Shown here piece by piece: positions 22,099 through 32,025 of a stretch of 64,000 nt of DNA. The notes beneath the pieces were generated by a model. The model saw only the letters and a program-made list of their open reading frames with translations. It searched no databases and was not told the origin of the DNA. The first letter of the stretch is position 1, and each line of letters begins with the position of its first letter. Made by a program: the position numbers and the translations under genes. The stretch comes from Salinicoccus carnicancri Crm (GTDB lineage: Bacteria > Bacillota > Bacilli > Staphylococcales > Salinicoccaceae): assembly GCF_000330705.1 (NCBI RefSeq), contig NZ_ANAM01000010.1:186001-250000 (forward strand), given 5' to 3'.

Positions 22099-23550
22099 CT
22101 ATTTCAATTTTGCGATGCGATCCATCACTTTCTCTTTACCAAGCAGCGAAATCGTATCCGGAAGCTCAGGCCCTCTTGTCTGACCGGTTACCGCTACGCG
22201 GATCGGCATGAAGAGTTTTTTGCCCTTGTATCCTGTCGACTTCTGGACATCTTTGATTGCAGCCTTGATCGTTTCGGGGGAAAAATCCTCAAGTTCACCG
22301 AAGCGTGTATGCAGGGCTGTCATAAGTTCCGGTATATGCTCATCCGAAATCACTGCATTGGCATCCTCGTCAAACTCGATATCTTCCTTGAAGAACTGCT
22401 CGGAGAGCGTCGTGATCTCCCCGGCAAAACTCATCTGCTCCTGATAGAGTGCGACAAGTTTACGCGCCCAGTCCAGCTCCTCCTCTGAAGCATTCTCCGC
22501 AACGAGCCCTTCCTTGACAAGGTGCGGCAGCGCCATCTCGAACACAGTCTCCGTATCCTTTTCCTTCATATACTGGTTATTGATCCATGTCAGCTTCTGC
22601 TTGTCGAAAAACGCCGGAGATTTGGACAGGCGCTTTTCGTCGAACAGCTCGATGAATTCCTTTTTGGAGAAGATTTCCTCCTCCCCTTCAGGTGTCCAGC
22701 CAAGCAGCGCGATGAAGTTGAACAGTGCTTCAGGCAGGTAACCCAGATCCTTGTACTGCTCGATGAACTGGATGATTGAACCATCACGCTTGGACAGTTT
22801 CTTCTTATCCTCATTGACGATGAGCGTCATGTGTCCGAACTTCGGCTCCTCCCAGCCAAATGCCTCATAGACCATCTGCTGCTTCGGCGTATTGGAAATA
22901 TGATCGTCGCCGCGGAGGACGTGGGAAATTCCCATGTAATGGTCGTCTACGACAACAGCGAAGTTGTATGTCGGCACACCATCCTTCTTCACAATGACCC
23001 AGTCGCCTATACCGTTCGATTCAAACGACACATCGCCTTTGACGATATCGTCGAATGTGTATGTCTTGTCCCGGGGCACGCGGAGCCGGATGCTCGGCTG
23101 CCTGCCTTCTGCGATCAGCGCCTCTTCCTCTTCCTCGCTCAGGTTGGCATGCTGTCCGCCATAACGCGGCATCTCACCGCGGGCAATCTGCGCTTCACGC
23201 TCCGTTTCCAGCTCTTCAGACGTCATATAGCAGCGGTATGCCTTGTTTTCATCCAGCAACTGCTGGACGAGTGGATCATAGATGTGTCCGCGTTCAGACT
23301 GGCGGTACGGTCCGTAGCCTCCGTCCTGGTCGACACTCTCATCCCATTCGAGACCGAGCCATTTCAAATAGTGCAGCTGCGACTCTTCGCCGGTTTCCAC
23401 ATTCCTCGCCTTGTCGGTATCCTCGATGCGGATGACGAAATCCCCGCCGTAATGACGCGCAAAAAGATAGTTGAACAGCGCGGACCTTGCATTGCCGATG
23501 TGCAGATATCCAGTCGGACTGGGTGCATACCTTACTCTGACTTTATCCAT
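22099..23550 (-). CDS. gltX: Glutamyl-tRNA synthetase
   Basis: Class I GluRS, 483 residues, with [15 protein letters not shown] (HIGH-type motif) at about residues 9-23 and [10 protein letters not shown] (KMSKS-type) near 255. The length suits the non-discriminating enzyme of bacteria that charge tRNA-Gln through amidation, as is known for staphylococci. It is coupled to ispF (stop and start share a base). Confidence 0.98.
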   Translation of the reverse strand: MDKVRVRYAPSPTGYLHIGNARSALFNYLFARHYGGDFVIRIEDTDKARNVETGEESQLHYLKWLGLEWDESVDQDGGYGPYRQSERGHIYDPLVQQLLDENKAYRCYMTSEELETEREAQIARGEMPRYGGQHANLSEEEEEALIAEGRQPSIRLRVPRDKTYTFDDIVKGDVSFESNGIGDWVIVKKDGVPTYNFAVVVDDHYMGISHVLRGDDHISNTPKQQMVYEAFGWEEPKFGHMTLIVNEDKKKLSKRDGSIIQFIEQYKDLGYLPEALFNFIALLGWTPEGEEEIFSKKEFIELFDEKRLSKSPAFFDKQKLTWINNQYMKEKDTETVFEMALPHLVKEGLVAENASEEELDWARKLVALYQEQMSFAGEITTLSEQFFKEDIEFDEDANAVISDEHIPELMTALHTRFGELEDFSPETIKAAIKDVQKSTGYKGKKLFMPIRVAVTGQTRGPELPDTISLLGKEKVMDRIAKLK

Positions 23551-24035
23551 TATGATTCCTCCATTTTTTCAAGTAGTACCACCGCTTCGCTTGCGATGCC
23601 CTCTCCTCTGCCGGTGAAGCCAAGCTTTTCTGTAGTCGTCGCCTTAATGTTAACATTGCCGGTTTCCGCCTTCAAAAGCGAGGCGGATATTTCACGCATG
23701 TCGTCTATATAAGGTCTGAACTTCGGCTTTTCCGCCATGATCACAGCATCGATGTTACCGATCCTGTAGCCTTTTCCCTCCATCATTTCCACTACTTCTG
23801 CAAGCAGCACTTTGGAATCCATACCCTTGTACGCTTCATCAGTGTCAGGGAAGAATTTGCCTATATCACCGAGTGCGAGCGCTCCGAGTATCGCATCCGC
23901 CATCGTGTGCAGCAGTACATCCGCGTCCGAATGACCCCTGAGTCCCATCTCGTGCGGAATTTCAATGCCACCGATGATGAGCGGCCTGCCCGACTCGAAA
24001 GCATGGACGTCAAAACCGTGCCCGATTCTAAACAT
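23550..24035 (-). CDS. ispF: 2-C-methyl-D-erythritol 2,4-cyclodiphosphate synthase
   Basis: IspF closes CDP-methylerythritol 2-phosphate to the cyclodiphosphate, fifth step of the MEP pathway. The 161 residues include GHGFDVHAF (zinc ligands Asp and His), [27 protein letters not shown] split across the zinc and trimer sites, and FTGRGEG near the C-terminus. It overlaps ispD by 8 bases. Its presence at a Staphylococcus-like locus is notable because most Staphylococcus use mevalonate instead. Confidence 0.97.
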   Translation of the reverse strand: MFRIGHGFDVHAFESGRPLIIGGIEIPHEMGLRGHSDADVLLHTMADAILGALALGDIGKFFPDTDEAYKGMDSKVLLAEVVEMMEGKGYRIGNIDAVIMAEKPKFRPYIDDMREISASLLKAETGNVNIKATTTEKLGFTGRGEGIASEAVVLLEKMEES

Positions 24036-24714
24036 GATGATCCACCATTCTTTTTATGATTGCTTCCGCCATGATCAGATCCTCCATGGTAGTGATTTTT
24101 ATATTGTCGTAATTCGATGTGACAACATGGACTTCCTCGCCCAACGATTCCACCATGCCCGCATCATCCGTCACACTCAGGTTATTCTTTTCCGCTTCAC
24201 TGTAGGCCCTCATGATGAGGTCATAGCTAAATGCCTGTGGGGTATGCGTCACGAAAAGTTCGTCCCGGGGGACGGTCTCTTTGACTTTGCCGCCTTCAAC
24301 CCTCTTGATGGTGTCCTTCACCTTCACGCCACAGATCACAGCAGACTTGTGCTTGACGTTTTCATACAATTCAAAAAGTATATCCTGTGAGACAAACGGC
24401 CGCGCCCCGTCGTGAATAAGCACATACTCGCACTCAGGGATATTTTTCAGAACGTTGAAGATACTGTGCTGCCGCTCGTCCCCGCCCTCGAACACACCTT
24501 TTACTTTATAGGACGAGGAGAACAGGTCGATCATGCTGTCCATCTCTTCTTTCCTGGCCGCAAGATAGATGGCATCACAGTTCCTGTCCTTTTCAAATTG
24601 TTCAATCGTCATCTGTATGATCGCCATTTCATTGATCTGGATGAAGACTTTATTATAATCATAACCCATCCGCTTGCCGAGGCCCGCGGCTGGTATTACT
24701 GCAACATATCCCAT
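24028..24714 (-). CDS. ispD: 2-C-methyl-D-erythritol 4-phosphate cytidylyltransferase
   Basis: IspD transfers CMP from CTP to MEP. The 228 residues open with [13 protein letters not shown], the nucleotidyltransferase loop, and have [12 protein letters not shown] near residue 100 and the TDDAGMVE site. It overlaps ispF and follows yacL by 2 bases in the Bacillus-type yacL-ispD-ispF-gltX order. Confidence 0.96.
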   Translation of the reverse strand: MGYVAVIPAAGLGKRMGYDYNKVFIQINEMAIIQMTIEQFEKDRNCDAIYLAARKEEMDSMIDLFSSSYKVKGVFEGGDERQHSIFNVLKNIPECEYVLIHDGARPFVSQDILFELYENVKHKSAVICGVKVKDTIKRVEGGKVKETVPRDELFVTHTPQAFSYDLIMRAYSEAEKNNLSVTDDAGMVESLGEEVHVVTSNYDNIKITTMEDLIMAEAIIKRMVDHHV

Positions 24715-24716
24715 AT

Positions 24717-25769
24717 TTAGCTCACTTTCTTTGAAAAGATTATTCTCCCTGAGTTGGTCTGGAGAACACTTGTCACTTCTACTTTTATCGTCTGGTTTAT
24801 CAATTTTCTGCCGTTTTCTACAACTACCATTGTACCATCTTCGAGGTAGCCGACACCCTGTTTTTCCTCTTTGCCGGCTTTCGACACGAGAAGGTCGAAT
24901 GTGTCCCCCTGGATGACGACCATCTTGATGGCGTCTGAGAGTTCATTGACATTGAGCACTTTGATCTGATGAAGCTGGCAGATTTTGTTGAGGTTGTAAT
25001 CTGTGGTGACAACAGCGCCGTTCTCCTCTTTGGCCAGTTCTATCAGCTGGTGGTCCACATCAAGTTTTTCGTAGGCAACCGGCATAATATTAACGCTTCT
25101 GCTCAGTTCCTGCAACGCATTGAGCATATCCAGACCCCTTTTGCCCTTGTCGCGTTTGATCGGATCCGTCGCATCCGCGATGAGCTGCAGCTCATCGAGC
25201 ACAAACTGCGGGATGATGAGCTCCCCTTCAACGAATCCCGTTTTCAATACATCCACTATTCTACCATCTATGATTGCGCTGGTATCAAGAAATTTCTTCT
25301 GCCCCCGTGCTGCTTCTCCGGCATCTTTCGAGGCGCCGGCTTTCGGAAACAGATCCAGCACTTCACTGAATTTCTTGAGACCGATCTGGAACCCGAGATA
25401 GCCCAGGACAACCGCAAGAACGAACGGGATGATATCGCCGAAGATGGGAATGTCCATGGTGTTGATCAATAATGAAATTAAGACAGCAATTAAAAGTCCT
25501 ATGATCATTCCCAGAGTGGCAAATACGATTTCCGAAAGGTTGCGGTTCATGATCAGTCCCTCGCCCCTCCTGATGAGCGACTCGAATTTCGGTACGGTCC
25601 AGAGGAACAGCCCGAGGAACAGAAAACCGCCCAGAACGCCGTATACGAGAACATTGCCGACGATGGCGGGCACCGCCACCGGCAGCACCTGGACGAGTTC
25701 CGGGAACAGCCAGACCCCGAGCGAAATCCCTATGAGAAAATAAAGAACATACAGCAGATATTTCAGCAT
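24717..25769 (-). CDS. yacL: PIN/TRAM-domain membrane protein (YacL)
   Basis: YacL-type protein of 350 residues. Four transmembrane helices occupy the first 130 residues or so, followed by a PIN nuclease-like domain (KFLDTSAIIDGRIVDV, then VVTTDYNLNKICQ) and a C-terminal TRAM domain (QGVGYLEDGTMVVVENGRKL). It is conserved next to radA across Bacillales; its cell role is not settled. Confidence 0.93.
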   Translation of the reverse strand: MLKYLLYVLYFLIGISLGVWLFPELVQVLPVAVPAIVGNVLVYGVLGGFLFLGLFLWTVPKFESLIRRGEGLIMNRNLSEIVFATLGMIIGLLIAVLISLLINTMDIPIFGDIIPFVLAVVLGYLGFQIGLKKFSEVLDLFPKAGASKDAGEAARGQKKFLDTSAIIDGRIVDVLKTGFVEGELIIPQFVLDELQLIADATDPIKRDKGKRGLDMLNALQELSRSVNIMPVAYEKLDVDHQLIELAKEENGAVVTTDYNLNKICQLHQIKVLNVNELSDAIKMVVIQGDTFDLLVSKAGKEEKQGVGYLEDGTMVVVENGRKLINQTIKVEVTSVLQTNSGRIIFSKKVS

Positions 25770-25792
25770 AACGGCCTAACCTCCTTGTCTTC

Positions 25793-27163
25793 TTATTTGA
25801 CAGCAGCCTTCAGGGCATCCTTCAATGTGCGGGCACCGATGACTTCAATGCCTTCCGGAACCTCGATGCCCTTCATGTTCGAAGCCGGGATGACGGCACG
25901 CCTGAAGCCGAGTTTGGCTGCTTCCATGAGCCGCTGATCGATTTTCGTGACCCGTCTCACTTCCCCCGTCAGGCCGACCTCGCCGATGAAACAGTCATCA
26001 CCGCGTACCGCAGAACCCTTGAAGCTCGAGGCGATGCTCACGATGATGCTCAGATCCACCGCCGGCTCTTCCAGTTTCCCGCCGCCGGCTACTTTAATGT
26101 AGGCATCATGCTGCTGCATGAGCAACCCTTCACTTTTCTCGAGCACCGCCATGAGGAGCGACAGGCGGTTATGATCTATGCCCGTTGCCATCCGTCTCGG
26201 ATTGTGGAAATGCGTCGGTGTAACCAGCGCCTGCACTTCAATGAGCATTGCACGCGTCCCTTCCATGGTTGCAACAATCGCAGAACCCGGGACATTTTTG
26301 GAACGTTCCTCTAGAAATATCTCCGACGGATTCAATACTTCAGTGAGGCCCACATTCTTCATTTCGAACATACCCATTTCGTTCGTTGAACCGAAGCGGT
26401 TTTTGACCGCCCTCAGAATGCGGTAGGTATGATGCTGGTCCCCTTCGAAATAAAGGACCGTATCCACCATGTGCTCAAGCATCCTCGGGCCTGCGATCTG
26501 ACCTTCCTTCGTCACATGGCCGACGATGAATGTAGCAATATTGCCGCTTTTCGCGATGTTCATTAGACTTTGGGTACATTCACGCACCTGTGAGACACTG
26601 CCCGGCGCGCTCGTGACATCCGGGTGGAAGATGGTCTGGATGGAGTCTACGATGAGGAAATCAGGTTTGGTGTTCTTGATTTCATCGTGGATATGGAAGA
26701 GATTTGTTTCGCTGTATACGTTCAGATTGTCGCTCGCTTCAAGCAGCCGGTCCGCGCGCAGTTTTATCTGCTCGAGTGATTCCTCACCAGAAACATAGAG
26801 TACTTCATGGTCTTCCGACAGTTTCAAGGCCGTCTGCAGCAGAATCGTCGACTTCCCTATTCCCGGATCTCCTCCGATGAGGATCAGTGAGCCGTCCACG
26901 ATGCCGCCGCCGAGCACGCGGTCCAATTCCCCGCTCTGGGTCAGCGTCCTGGGGGTATGGCTTTTTTTGACACGGTCCAGCTTGCGGCTCCGCTGCCGCT
27001 CCTGCTTTTCAGGTTTGCCGAATGTCCCCCTGCCCGTGGTCTCTTTATGGACCAGCTTCTCCTCCATCTGGTTCCATGCGCCGCAGTTCGGACATTTCCC
27101 CGCCCATTTCGGGGATTCATATCCGCAGGCCATACATTCGAATACATTTTTCGCTTTAGCCAT
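25793..27163 (-). CDS. radA: DNA repair protein RadA
   Basis: RadA/Sms, a RecA-like helicase acting in branch migration during recombination. The 456 residues show the N-terminal zinc finger ([19 protein letters not shown]), Walker [11 protein letters not shown], the [11 protein letters not shown] motif and a Lon-like C-terminal domain. In most Bacillales it follows clpC and precedes disA or yacL. Here clpC is 11 kb away and disA is absent from the locus. Confidence 0.97.
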   Translation of the reverse strand: MAKAKNVFECMACGYESPKWAGKCPNCGAWNQMEEKLVHKETTGRGTFGKPEKQERQRSRKLDRVKKSHTPRTLTQSGELDRVLGGGIVDGSLILIGGDPGIGKSTILLQTALKLSEDHEVLYVSGEESLEQIKLRADRLLEASDNLNVYSETNLFHIHDEIKNTKPDFLIVDSIQTIFHPDVTSAPGSVSQVRECTQSLMNIAKSGNIATFIVGHVTKEGQIAGPRMLEHMVDTVLYFEGDQHHTYRILRAVKNRFGSTNEMGMFEMKNVGLTEVLNPSEIFLEERSKNVPGSAIVATMEGTRAMLIEVQALVTPTHFHNPRRMATGIDHNRLSLLMAVLEKSEGLLMQQHDAYIKVAGGGKLEEPAVDLSIIVSIASSFKGSAVRGDDCFIGEVGLTGEVRRVTKIDQRLMEAAKLGFRRAVIPASNMKGIEVPEGIEVIGARTLKDALKAAVK

Positions 27164-27325
27164 CAGGCACTATTCCTCCTATTTTATTTTTGTTTATCGT
27201 TACTATTGTATTACTATTTAATGTAATTTTAAAGCTTGGACCCCCTGCACAGGGATAATATTCCCCGCAGCCCGGAAAATTATCAATGAAGTTCAAGAGA
27301 ATACCCGCATATTCCTATTCATACC

Positions 27326-27351
27326 GTATAACCTCTCCATAATCCGGGTAT
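27326..27351 (+). promoter_or_regulatory. Possible SigB promoter before the PIMT-like gene
   Basis: GTATAA (27326-27331), 14 bases, GGGTAT (27346-27351) matches the staphylococcal SigB pattern (GTTTAA, 12-15, GGGTAT) except for one -35 base, 28 bases before the ATG. It would make the gene part of the general stress response. Confidence 0.5.
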
Positions 27352-27378
27352 GGGGATTAAAAGGCAGGTGAGCATTCC

Positions 27379-27960
27379 ATGAAGTATCCAAAGGATGAAA
27401 TCACAGCATTCTTCCGGAATCTCGACCGGAGCGTATATATGGATGAGCACAAAGACGATGCAGATATGGACATGCCGTTCCCCATCGGGCACGGCCAGAC
27501 CATATCCCAGCCGTCACTCGTCTTGAACATGACACTGCATCTGAAGCTTGAAGATGACAGCAAAGTACTGGAAATCGGAACGGGGTCCGGCTTCCAGACC
27601 GCCCTTCTCGCCAAATTTTCAGAAGACGTCCATACAGTCGAAAGGATCGGGCCGCTCCATCAGCAGGCGAAGGAGCGGCTTCATGCGGAAGGGTATACCA
27701 ATATCCATTTCCACCTTGGTGACGGCAGCCGCGGATGGGAAGCACACGCCCCGTATGACAGGATCATGGTCACAGCCGCCGCCCCTGAAATCCCCGATGC
27801 ACTTACCCGCCAGCTCGCACCCGGAGGCAGGATGATCATCCCCGTCGGGGACACCTTCAGCCAGAAACTCCTGCTGATCGAAAAAGACGAATCTGGAAAT
27901 ATCAGCAGCACCTTTCTCGAGCACGTCAGATTCGTCAGACTGGAGGAAGGCGGAGGATAA
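27379..27960 (+). CDS. Protein-L-isoaspartate O-methyltransferase-like protein
   Basis: Class I SAM methyltransferase resembling Pcm, which repairs isoaspartyl damage in aged proteins. The 193 residues contain motif I VLEIGTGSGFQTALLA (about 58-73), the acidic residue after it (HTVERI), AAAPEIP and the PGGRMIIPVGD loop, plus the GHGQTISQP segment typical of PIMT. A ribosome site AGGTGAG and a SigB-like promoter precede it. It is a single gene closed by a shared terminator. A demethylmenaquinone-type role cannot be excluded but the motifs favour PIMT. Confidence 0.82.
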   Translation: MKYPKDEITAFFRNLDRSVYMDEHKDDADMDMPFPIGHGQTISQPSLVLNMTLHLKLEDDSKVLEIGTGSGFQTALLAKFSEDVHTVERIGPLHQQAKERLHAEGYTNIHFHLGDGSRGWEAHAPYDRIMVTAAAPEIPDALTRQLAPGGRMIIPVGDTFSQKLLLIEKDESGNISSTFLEHVRFVRLEEGGG

Positions 27961-27984
27961 CACCGGGTTATTCACAGCAACATG

Positions 27985-28022
27985 AAAACCGGCGGATGCA
28001 CCATGATGCATCCGCCGGTTTT
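27985..28022. terminator. Bidirectional terminator, PIMT-like gene and PTS operon
   Basis: A perfect 16-bp stem (27985-28000 and 28007-28022) with a 6-nt loop is flanked by A4/T4, so it works on both strands. It ends the plus gene at 27960 and the minus PTS operon at 28048. Confidence 0.92.
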
Positions 28023-28047
28023 CGATGTATTCGACCACCGTGTCGAT

Positions 28048-28335
28048 TCATTGATTGATTTTTTCCTCTATCCTGTCATACATCTCATCTACTCCCATTC
28101 CTGTAAGCAATGGCACACCGTCGATCACTTTGTCCCGGATGTCATCCGGGACAATGGTCGTGGAAACGATGATATCATAGTCATCGATGCGGTTTAACTC
28201 ATCACTTATCTTCGACTGATGCAGCGAGACTTTATCCTCCAGACCGTTATCTTCGAGCCATGTTTTCACTTTCCCCGTCACCACTGTCGAAGTCGCTACA
28301 CCAGTTCCGCACATTATCAAAAGTTTCTTCGTCAT
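28048..28335 (-). CDS. gatB: PTS system galactitol-family IIB component
   Basis: Cytosolic IIB phosphocarrier of 95 residues. The N-terminal loop LIMCGTGVATST carries the phospho-accepting Cys9. The GatB-type fold is shared with several polyol PTSs, so galactitol itself is not implied. It is the last gene of the minus operon and follows the matching IIC. Confidence 0.9.
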   Translation of the reverse strand: MTKKLLIMCGTGVATSTVVTGKVKTWLEDNGLEDKVSLHQSKISDELNRIDDYDIIVSTTIVPDDIRDKVIDGVPLLTGMGVDEMYDRIEEKINQ

Positions 28336-28356
28336 TTTCTTCGCCTCCTTAACTAT

Positions 28357-29715
28357 TTATGATTCCTGTTCTTTTTTCAAGTCACTGACTTTATTCTTAT
28401 ACACTATCAGAACCAGCGTAACCAAAAATACAATTCCAATGCCAATCCAGCCGGCCAGGTCGCCCAGCCCGCCAAACAGGATGGTTGTCCACGCACCTCC
28501 GTCACTCAGCACTGTGATTGATGTATTCCCCCCCAGATCAAAATTGGCCGATTTTGCAGTTTCGGTAATGAACGGCGTTGCCCATGAAGAAATATACAAT
28601 GCACCTGCAAGAAGGATTCCGCCCCCTATGACACTCCTGAAAATATCCCCTCTGAAAACAGGCACCATCAGACAGATGATGAAAGGAATGGTTGCCAGGT
28701 CTCCAAGCGGCAGCGTGGTATTGCCCGGGAGAATCACTGCCAGGAGTAAAGTAATTGGAACGAGCAACAAGGAGGCCGCCAGCACTGAAGAATGCCCCAC
28801 TGCCAGTGCGCTGTCCATCCCGATGAACAGTTCTCTGCCGGGAAACCTCTTCTTGACCCAATCCGTCGCCGCCTCAGATATTGGAGAAAGCCCTTCCATA
28901 AGAAGGGACACCATTCTCGGCAAAAGTAGCATCACTGCACCTGTCGCCACACCAAGCCCCAATGTTTCTCCTACACCGTAACTTGCAAGCAGACCGATTA
29001 TTATACCTATGAAAAAACCCAATACTGTATTATCACCAAAAATCCCGAACCTCTTCTGTATCGATTCGGGGCTGAGGTTGAGTTTATTCAAACCCGGGAT
29101 TCTGTCAAAGAGCCAATTCAACGGCAGCGCCAATACAAGCCCTGCCACCGAGAGGCCGTGAGGAAAGGACATATTGGCAAGGCCGTAATATTTCTGCACA
29201 TATTTGGCACTTATATCCCCCAAGTAATAGATTAGCATCGAATGTGTAATCATGGTGAATATTCCCAGCCCAAAATCCCCTGTAATGGCATAGACGATGG
29301 AACCCGAGAATGCGATATGCCAGAAGTTCCATATATCGACATTGAGGGTTTTCGTCATACCTGTCACCAGTAATAAAACATTGACTACTATTCCTACTAT
29401 GATTGCCATACTCCCCAAAAATGTGCCATATGCTATGGCGGCAGCAGCCGGCCATCCTACATCTATGGTTTGCATTGACAACCCATAGTTCTCGACCATC
29501 GCTTCAGCTGCAGGTCCCAGGTTGTCGGTCAGAAGACCGATCACCAGGTTAAGTCCTATGAAGCCGACACCGATGGTCAAAGCCGCTTTAAACGCTTTGC
29601 CGAATTTCACTCCTAGTATCAGTCCAAAAACAAGAAAAATTATAGGGAGCATGACACTTGCCCCTAAATCAAGAAACCACTGCATTACCTGTTCAAAAAC
29701 CTGCACACCCCTCAT
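28357..29715 (-). CDS. gatC: PTS system galactitol-family IIC permease
   Basis: Membrane channel of a galactitol-family PTS, 452 residues with about ten hydrophobic helices. Family segments such as FPHGLSVAGL and RELFIGMDSALAVGHSSVLAAS are visible. The start is uncertain among closely spaced ATG and GTG codons. It lies between IIA and IIB genes of the same system. It probably imports a polyol as its phosphate. Confidence 0.9.
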   Translation of the reverse strand: MRGVQVFEQVMQWFLDLGASVMLPIIFLVFGLILGVKFGKAFKAALTIGVGFIGLNLVIGLLTDNLGPAAEAMVENYGLSMQTIDVGWPAAAAIAYGTFLGSMAIIVGIVVNVLLLVTGMTKTLNVDIWNFWHIAFSGSIVYAITGDFGLGIFTMITHSMLIYYLGDISAKYVQKYYGLANMSFPHGLSVAGLVLALPLNWLFDRIPGLNKLNLSPESIQKRFGIFGDNTVLGFFIGIIIGLLASYGVGETLGLGVATGAVMLLLPRMVSLLMEGLSPISEAATDWVKKRFPGRELFIGMDSALAVGHSSVLAASLLLVPITLLLAVILPGNTTLPLGDLATIPFIICLMVPVFRGDIFRSVIGGGILLAGALYISSWATPFITETAKSANFDLGGNTSITVLSDGGAWTTILFGGLGDLAGWIGIGIVFLVTLVLIVYKNKVSDLKKEQES

Positions 29716-29736
29716 CCCCTTTTATCCAAATCGGAT

Positions 29737-30198
29737 CTAGTTTTTCTGCTCTTTAAAATCATCCAGCACCTTGTTGCACTCATCGATACTCCGTACTGTG
29801 GCGAGCTTCGAAACAACCCTTTCATCCTGCACCATCTCTATAAGGTTCTGCAGGGTGGTCACCTGTTCACCGGGCGCGTCTACGGCAAGCATGAATACTA
29901 TTTTCACACCGACCTCCAGCTCCGCATTCCCCATACTTGAAAATGGCACCGGTTCTTTTAATGTCGCCAGAGCAATTCCGGGCTCGATCACTTTATCAGT
30001 ATCAGTATGCGGGATGGCAACAGCGTAGGGAGAAGTGGGAAGACCTGTGGGGAAATTCTCCTCTCGGTCTAAGACATTCTCTATGAAATCATCCGCGACA
30101 TACCCTAACTCGTACAGCCTTGTGCCCATCGCTTCCAAAACTTCCTCCTTCGTTTGAAAATCGATGTCGATCATCATCAACTCTTCGTCAATCTGCAT
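29737..30198 (-). CDS. PTS IIA component (fructose/Ntr-type fold)
   Basis: IIA phosphocarrier of 153 residues. The active His is in YAVAIPHTDTDKVI near residue 64, and the family region FMLAVDAPGEQVTTLQNL follows. This IIA type serves galactitol-family PTSs. It begins the IIA-IIC-IIB set downstream of the SAF oxidoreductase, after a 130-base gap without a visible terminator. Confidence 0.88.
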   Translation of the reverse strand: MQIDEELMMIDIDFQTKEEVLEAMGTRLYELGYVADDFIENVLDREENFPTGLPTSPYAVAIPHTDTDKVIEPGIALATLKEPVPFSSMGNAELEVGVKIVFMLAVDAPGEQVTTLQNLIEMVQDERVVSKLATVRSIDECNKVLDDFKEQKN

Positions 30199-30328
30199 TG
30201 TCTTCTCCTTCCATTGCAGCCCTTCTTTCAGATGAAAGATGTTCGCTTTAAACCAAAATTCATATTTCCCCCAAAATCATGAACCCTCCTGTTCACAGAT
30301 CCATGGTTATTCCAGTAGATGCCATAAT

Positions 30329-31624
30329 TTATCGCTCAAGCATTGCATCCTGCTTTTTTCTGAGTTCCCATATGAGGGAGGACTCATCATGGTCGACGTC
30401 ATCGTAAGTGATGACATCCCCTTTTCGGACATCATTCTTCAGCACCAGTTTATTGCTGACAAGTCCGACAGGCAGGGCATTCATGGATTTGGCCTCTTCA
30501 TAATCGTAGATTCTTCCGTATATTGTATACCCTCCGATTGTATCCAGGCTGTCTCCTGCTTTCAGGTCAATTTTGGCTACTGTTGCAGTTTCGGCAACCA
30601 TCCCTTTGTATGGTGCAATGGTCGGTGTGTTATGCAGATAGGCTTTTGCAACTGACAGCGGCGTCTCAAGGCTTGTCAGATGATATGGCCTGTAAAGTAC
30701 ATAGTTCGGCCCTTCCCCCATGCTCAAATATTTCATTTCTTCGTTCACTTCTTCCTTTTCTGATGAGATGATGGCGAATACACCGGGGGCGATACCCTGC
30801 ACAAAATCGACGATTTTATGATTCCTCACCTCTCCACCTTCAGACTCGAGCCTGAAGATTTCCGGAAGTTCCTTGACACCGGCTTTAAAACCATGCATAC
30901 CCGGCTGGTCCGGCAGGAATCCGGTGGCATTGGCCACTGCATTCATCTCCACCATGGTCTTGGTGCCATCCTGGAATGAAGCGATCATTTTGGGGTTGGA
31001 TTTCTTCTTTCTCGCCGCCTCTGCAACACTGTCAGGGTTGGCATCTTGATTTAACGGATTGTTCTTCCCTTTACCCAGCCCGACCACTTCAAACCCAAGT
31101 GCATCGGCAAAATCGTACAGTTCCATTATCGCTCCCGGTTCATCACCTGCAGACCCCGTATATACGACTCCCTGCTCCTCTGCCAGACTGTTAAGGTAGA
31201 CACCGACTGTAATATCAGCTTCGACATTCAGCATGACGATGTGCTTTTTATGCTCGATTGCCCCGAGGGCAACTGAAGCGCCGACTTCCGGGATCCCGGT
31301 TGCATCAACAATCACATCGATACCGTCCACCTGGCACAGAAGGCCGGAATCTATCATTGCAACGCTCTTGTTCTCCTTCACCGCCTGTGCCGCCTGCCCG
31401 AGAGTATCTGCGACCATCACTTCTTCGGAAGGGATGCCTGCCAGTTCATACGCACGAATCACATTATCAATCTGTATATCTGATGTTGCAACGACCTTCA
31501 TGCCATTCATGGAGGCGATTTGAGAAATCATGCCTCTGCCCATCTGGCCTGCACCTACCAGTCCTACATTTATCTGTTTGCCTGATTTCTCCAGCTTTTC
31601 AAGTTCTCTGTTTATTCCAAGCAT
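30329..31624 (-). CDS. Rossmann/SAF-domain NAD(P)-dependent oxidoreductase, DXR-like (DRL) family
   Basis: A 431-residue enzyme of the family often annotated as predicted homoserine dehydrogenase with SAF domain. It has an N-terminal nucleotide loop GLVGAGQMGR (21-30), a central catalytic region with VYTGSAGDEPGAIMELYDFA and GKGKNNPLNQDANPD, and a C-terminal SAF-like domain (about 340-420). Characterised relatives are Brucella DRL, which makes MEP from 1-deoxyxylulose 5-phosphate, and apionate oxidoisomerase; both couple skeletal rearrangement to redox. True homoserine dehydrogenase is unlikely in this polyol PTS operon. I infer it acts on the imported polyol phosphate. Confidence 0.78.
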   Translation of the reverse strand: MLGINRELEKLEKSGKQINVGLVGAGQMGRGMISQIASMNGMKVVATSDIQIDNVIRAYELAGIPSEEVMVADTLGQAAQAVKENKSVAMIDSGLLCQVDGIDVIVDATGIPEVGASVALGAIEHKKHIVMLNVEADITVGVYLNSLAEEQGVVYTGSAGDEPGAIMELYDFADALGFEVVGLGKGKNNPLNQDANPDSVAEAARKKKSNPKMIASFQDGTKTMVEMNAVANATGFLPDQPGMHGFKAGVKELPEIFRLESEGGEVRNHKIVDFVQGIAPGVFAIISSEKEEVNEEMKYLSMGEGPNYVLYRPYHLTSLETPLSVAKAYLHNTPTIAPYKGMVAETATVAKIDLKAGDSLDTIGGYTIYGRIYDYEEAKSMNALPVGLVSNKLVLKNDVRKGDVITYDDVDHDESSLIWELRKKQDAMLER

Positions 31625-31643
31625 GATTTACTACCTCCATGTT

Positions 31644-32003
31644 TTAGTTAGATTTGATGATGACTTTCTGCCCTATTTCAAGACTGGGAATTTCTTTTTT
31701 CTCGAGGCATATCGTACCGGGCAAGTCTGAATCGCTCTGACCATTGAACTGGAATGTCGCATGTCCCAGCTCACGGAGTGTTTCATTCGCTTTGCCGCCG
31801 ACAAACAATATGTCATAAGATTCATCACCAAGTTCCATAACATCTCCTGCTTCCACTATCTCTGAAACAGCACCATCATGGACCACTGAAATGTCCCGCA
31901 GTTCCTGTGGTGAGTCTTCGTTGAACAGAATCACCATATTTTCACTTTTCATCATTTCCCATTCGTTGCCGAGTTCACTGATTGTTGCGTTTAATTTTTC
32001 CAT
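31644..32003 (-). CDS. srlB: PTS glucitol/sorbitol-type IIA component
   Basis: SrlB/GutB-type IIA of 119 residues. The phospho-accepting His is in DISVVHDGAVSEI (about residue 41). FVGGKANETLRELGHATFQFNG is the family's conserved middle and is interrupted by no gap. It follows the membrane components srlA and srlE. The family's known substrates are hexitols, but relatives with other polyols exist. Confidence 0.92.
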   Translation of the reverse strand: MEKLNATISELGNEWEMMKSENMVILFNEDSPQELRDISVVHDGAVSEIVEAGDVMELGDESYDILFVGGKANETLRELGHATFQFNGQSDSDLPGTICLEKKEIPSLEIGQKVIIKSN

Positions 32004-32025
32004 TGCTCAAAAATCTCCTTTGCTG

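Noticed and set aside
22831-23712. Long plus-strand open frame opposite gltX and ispF
   Set aside because: It spans two real minus-strand genes and has no family motif; long antisense frames are expected from the base composition here.
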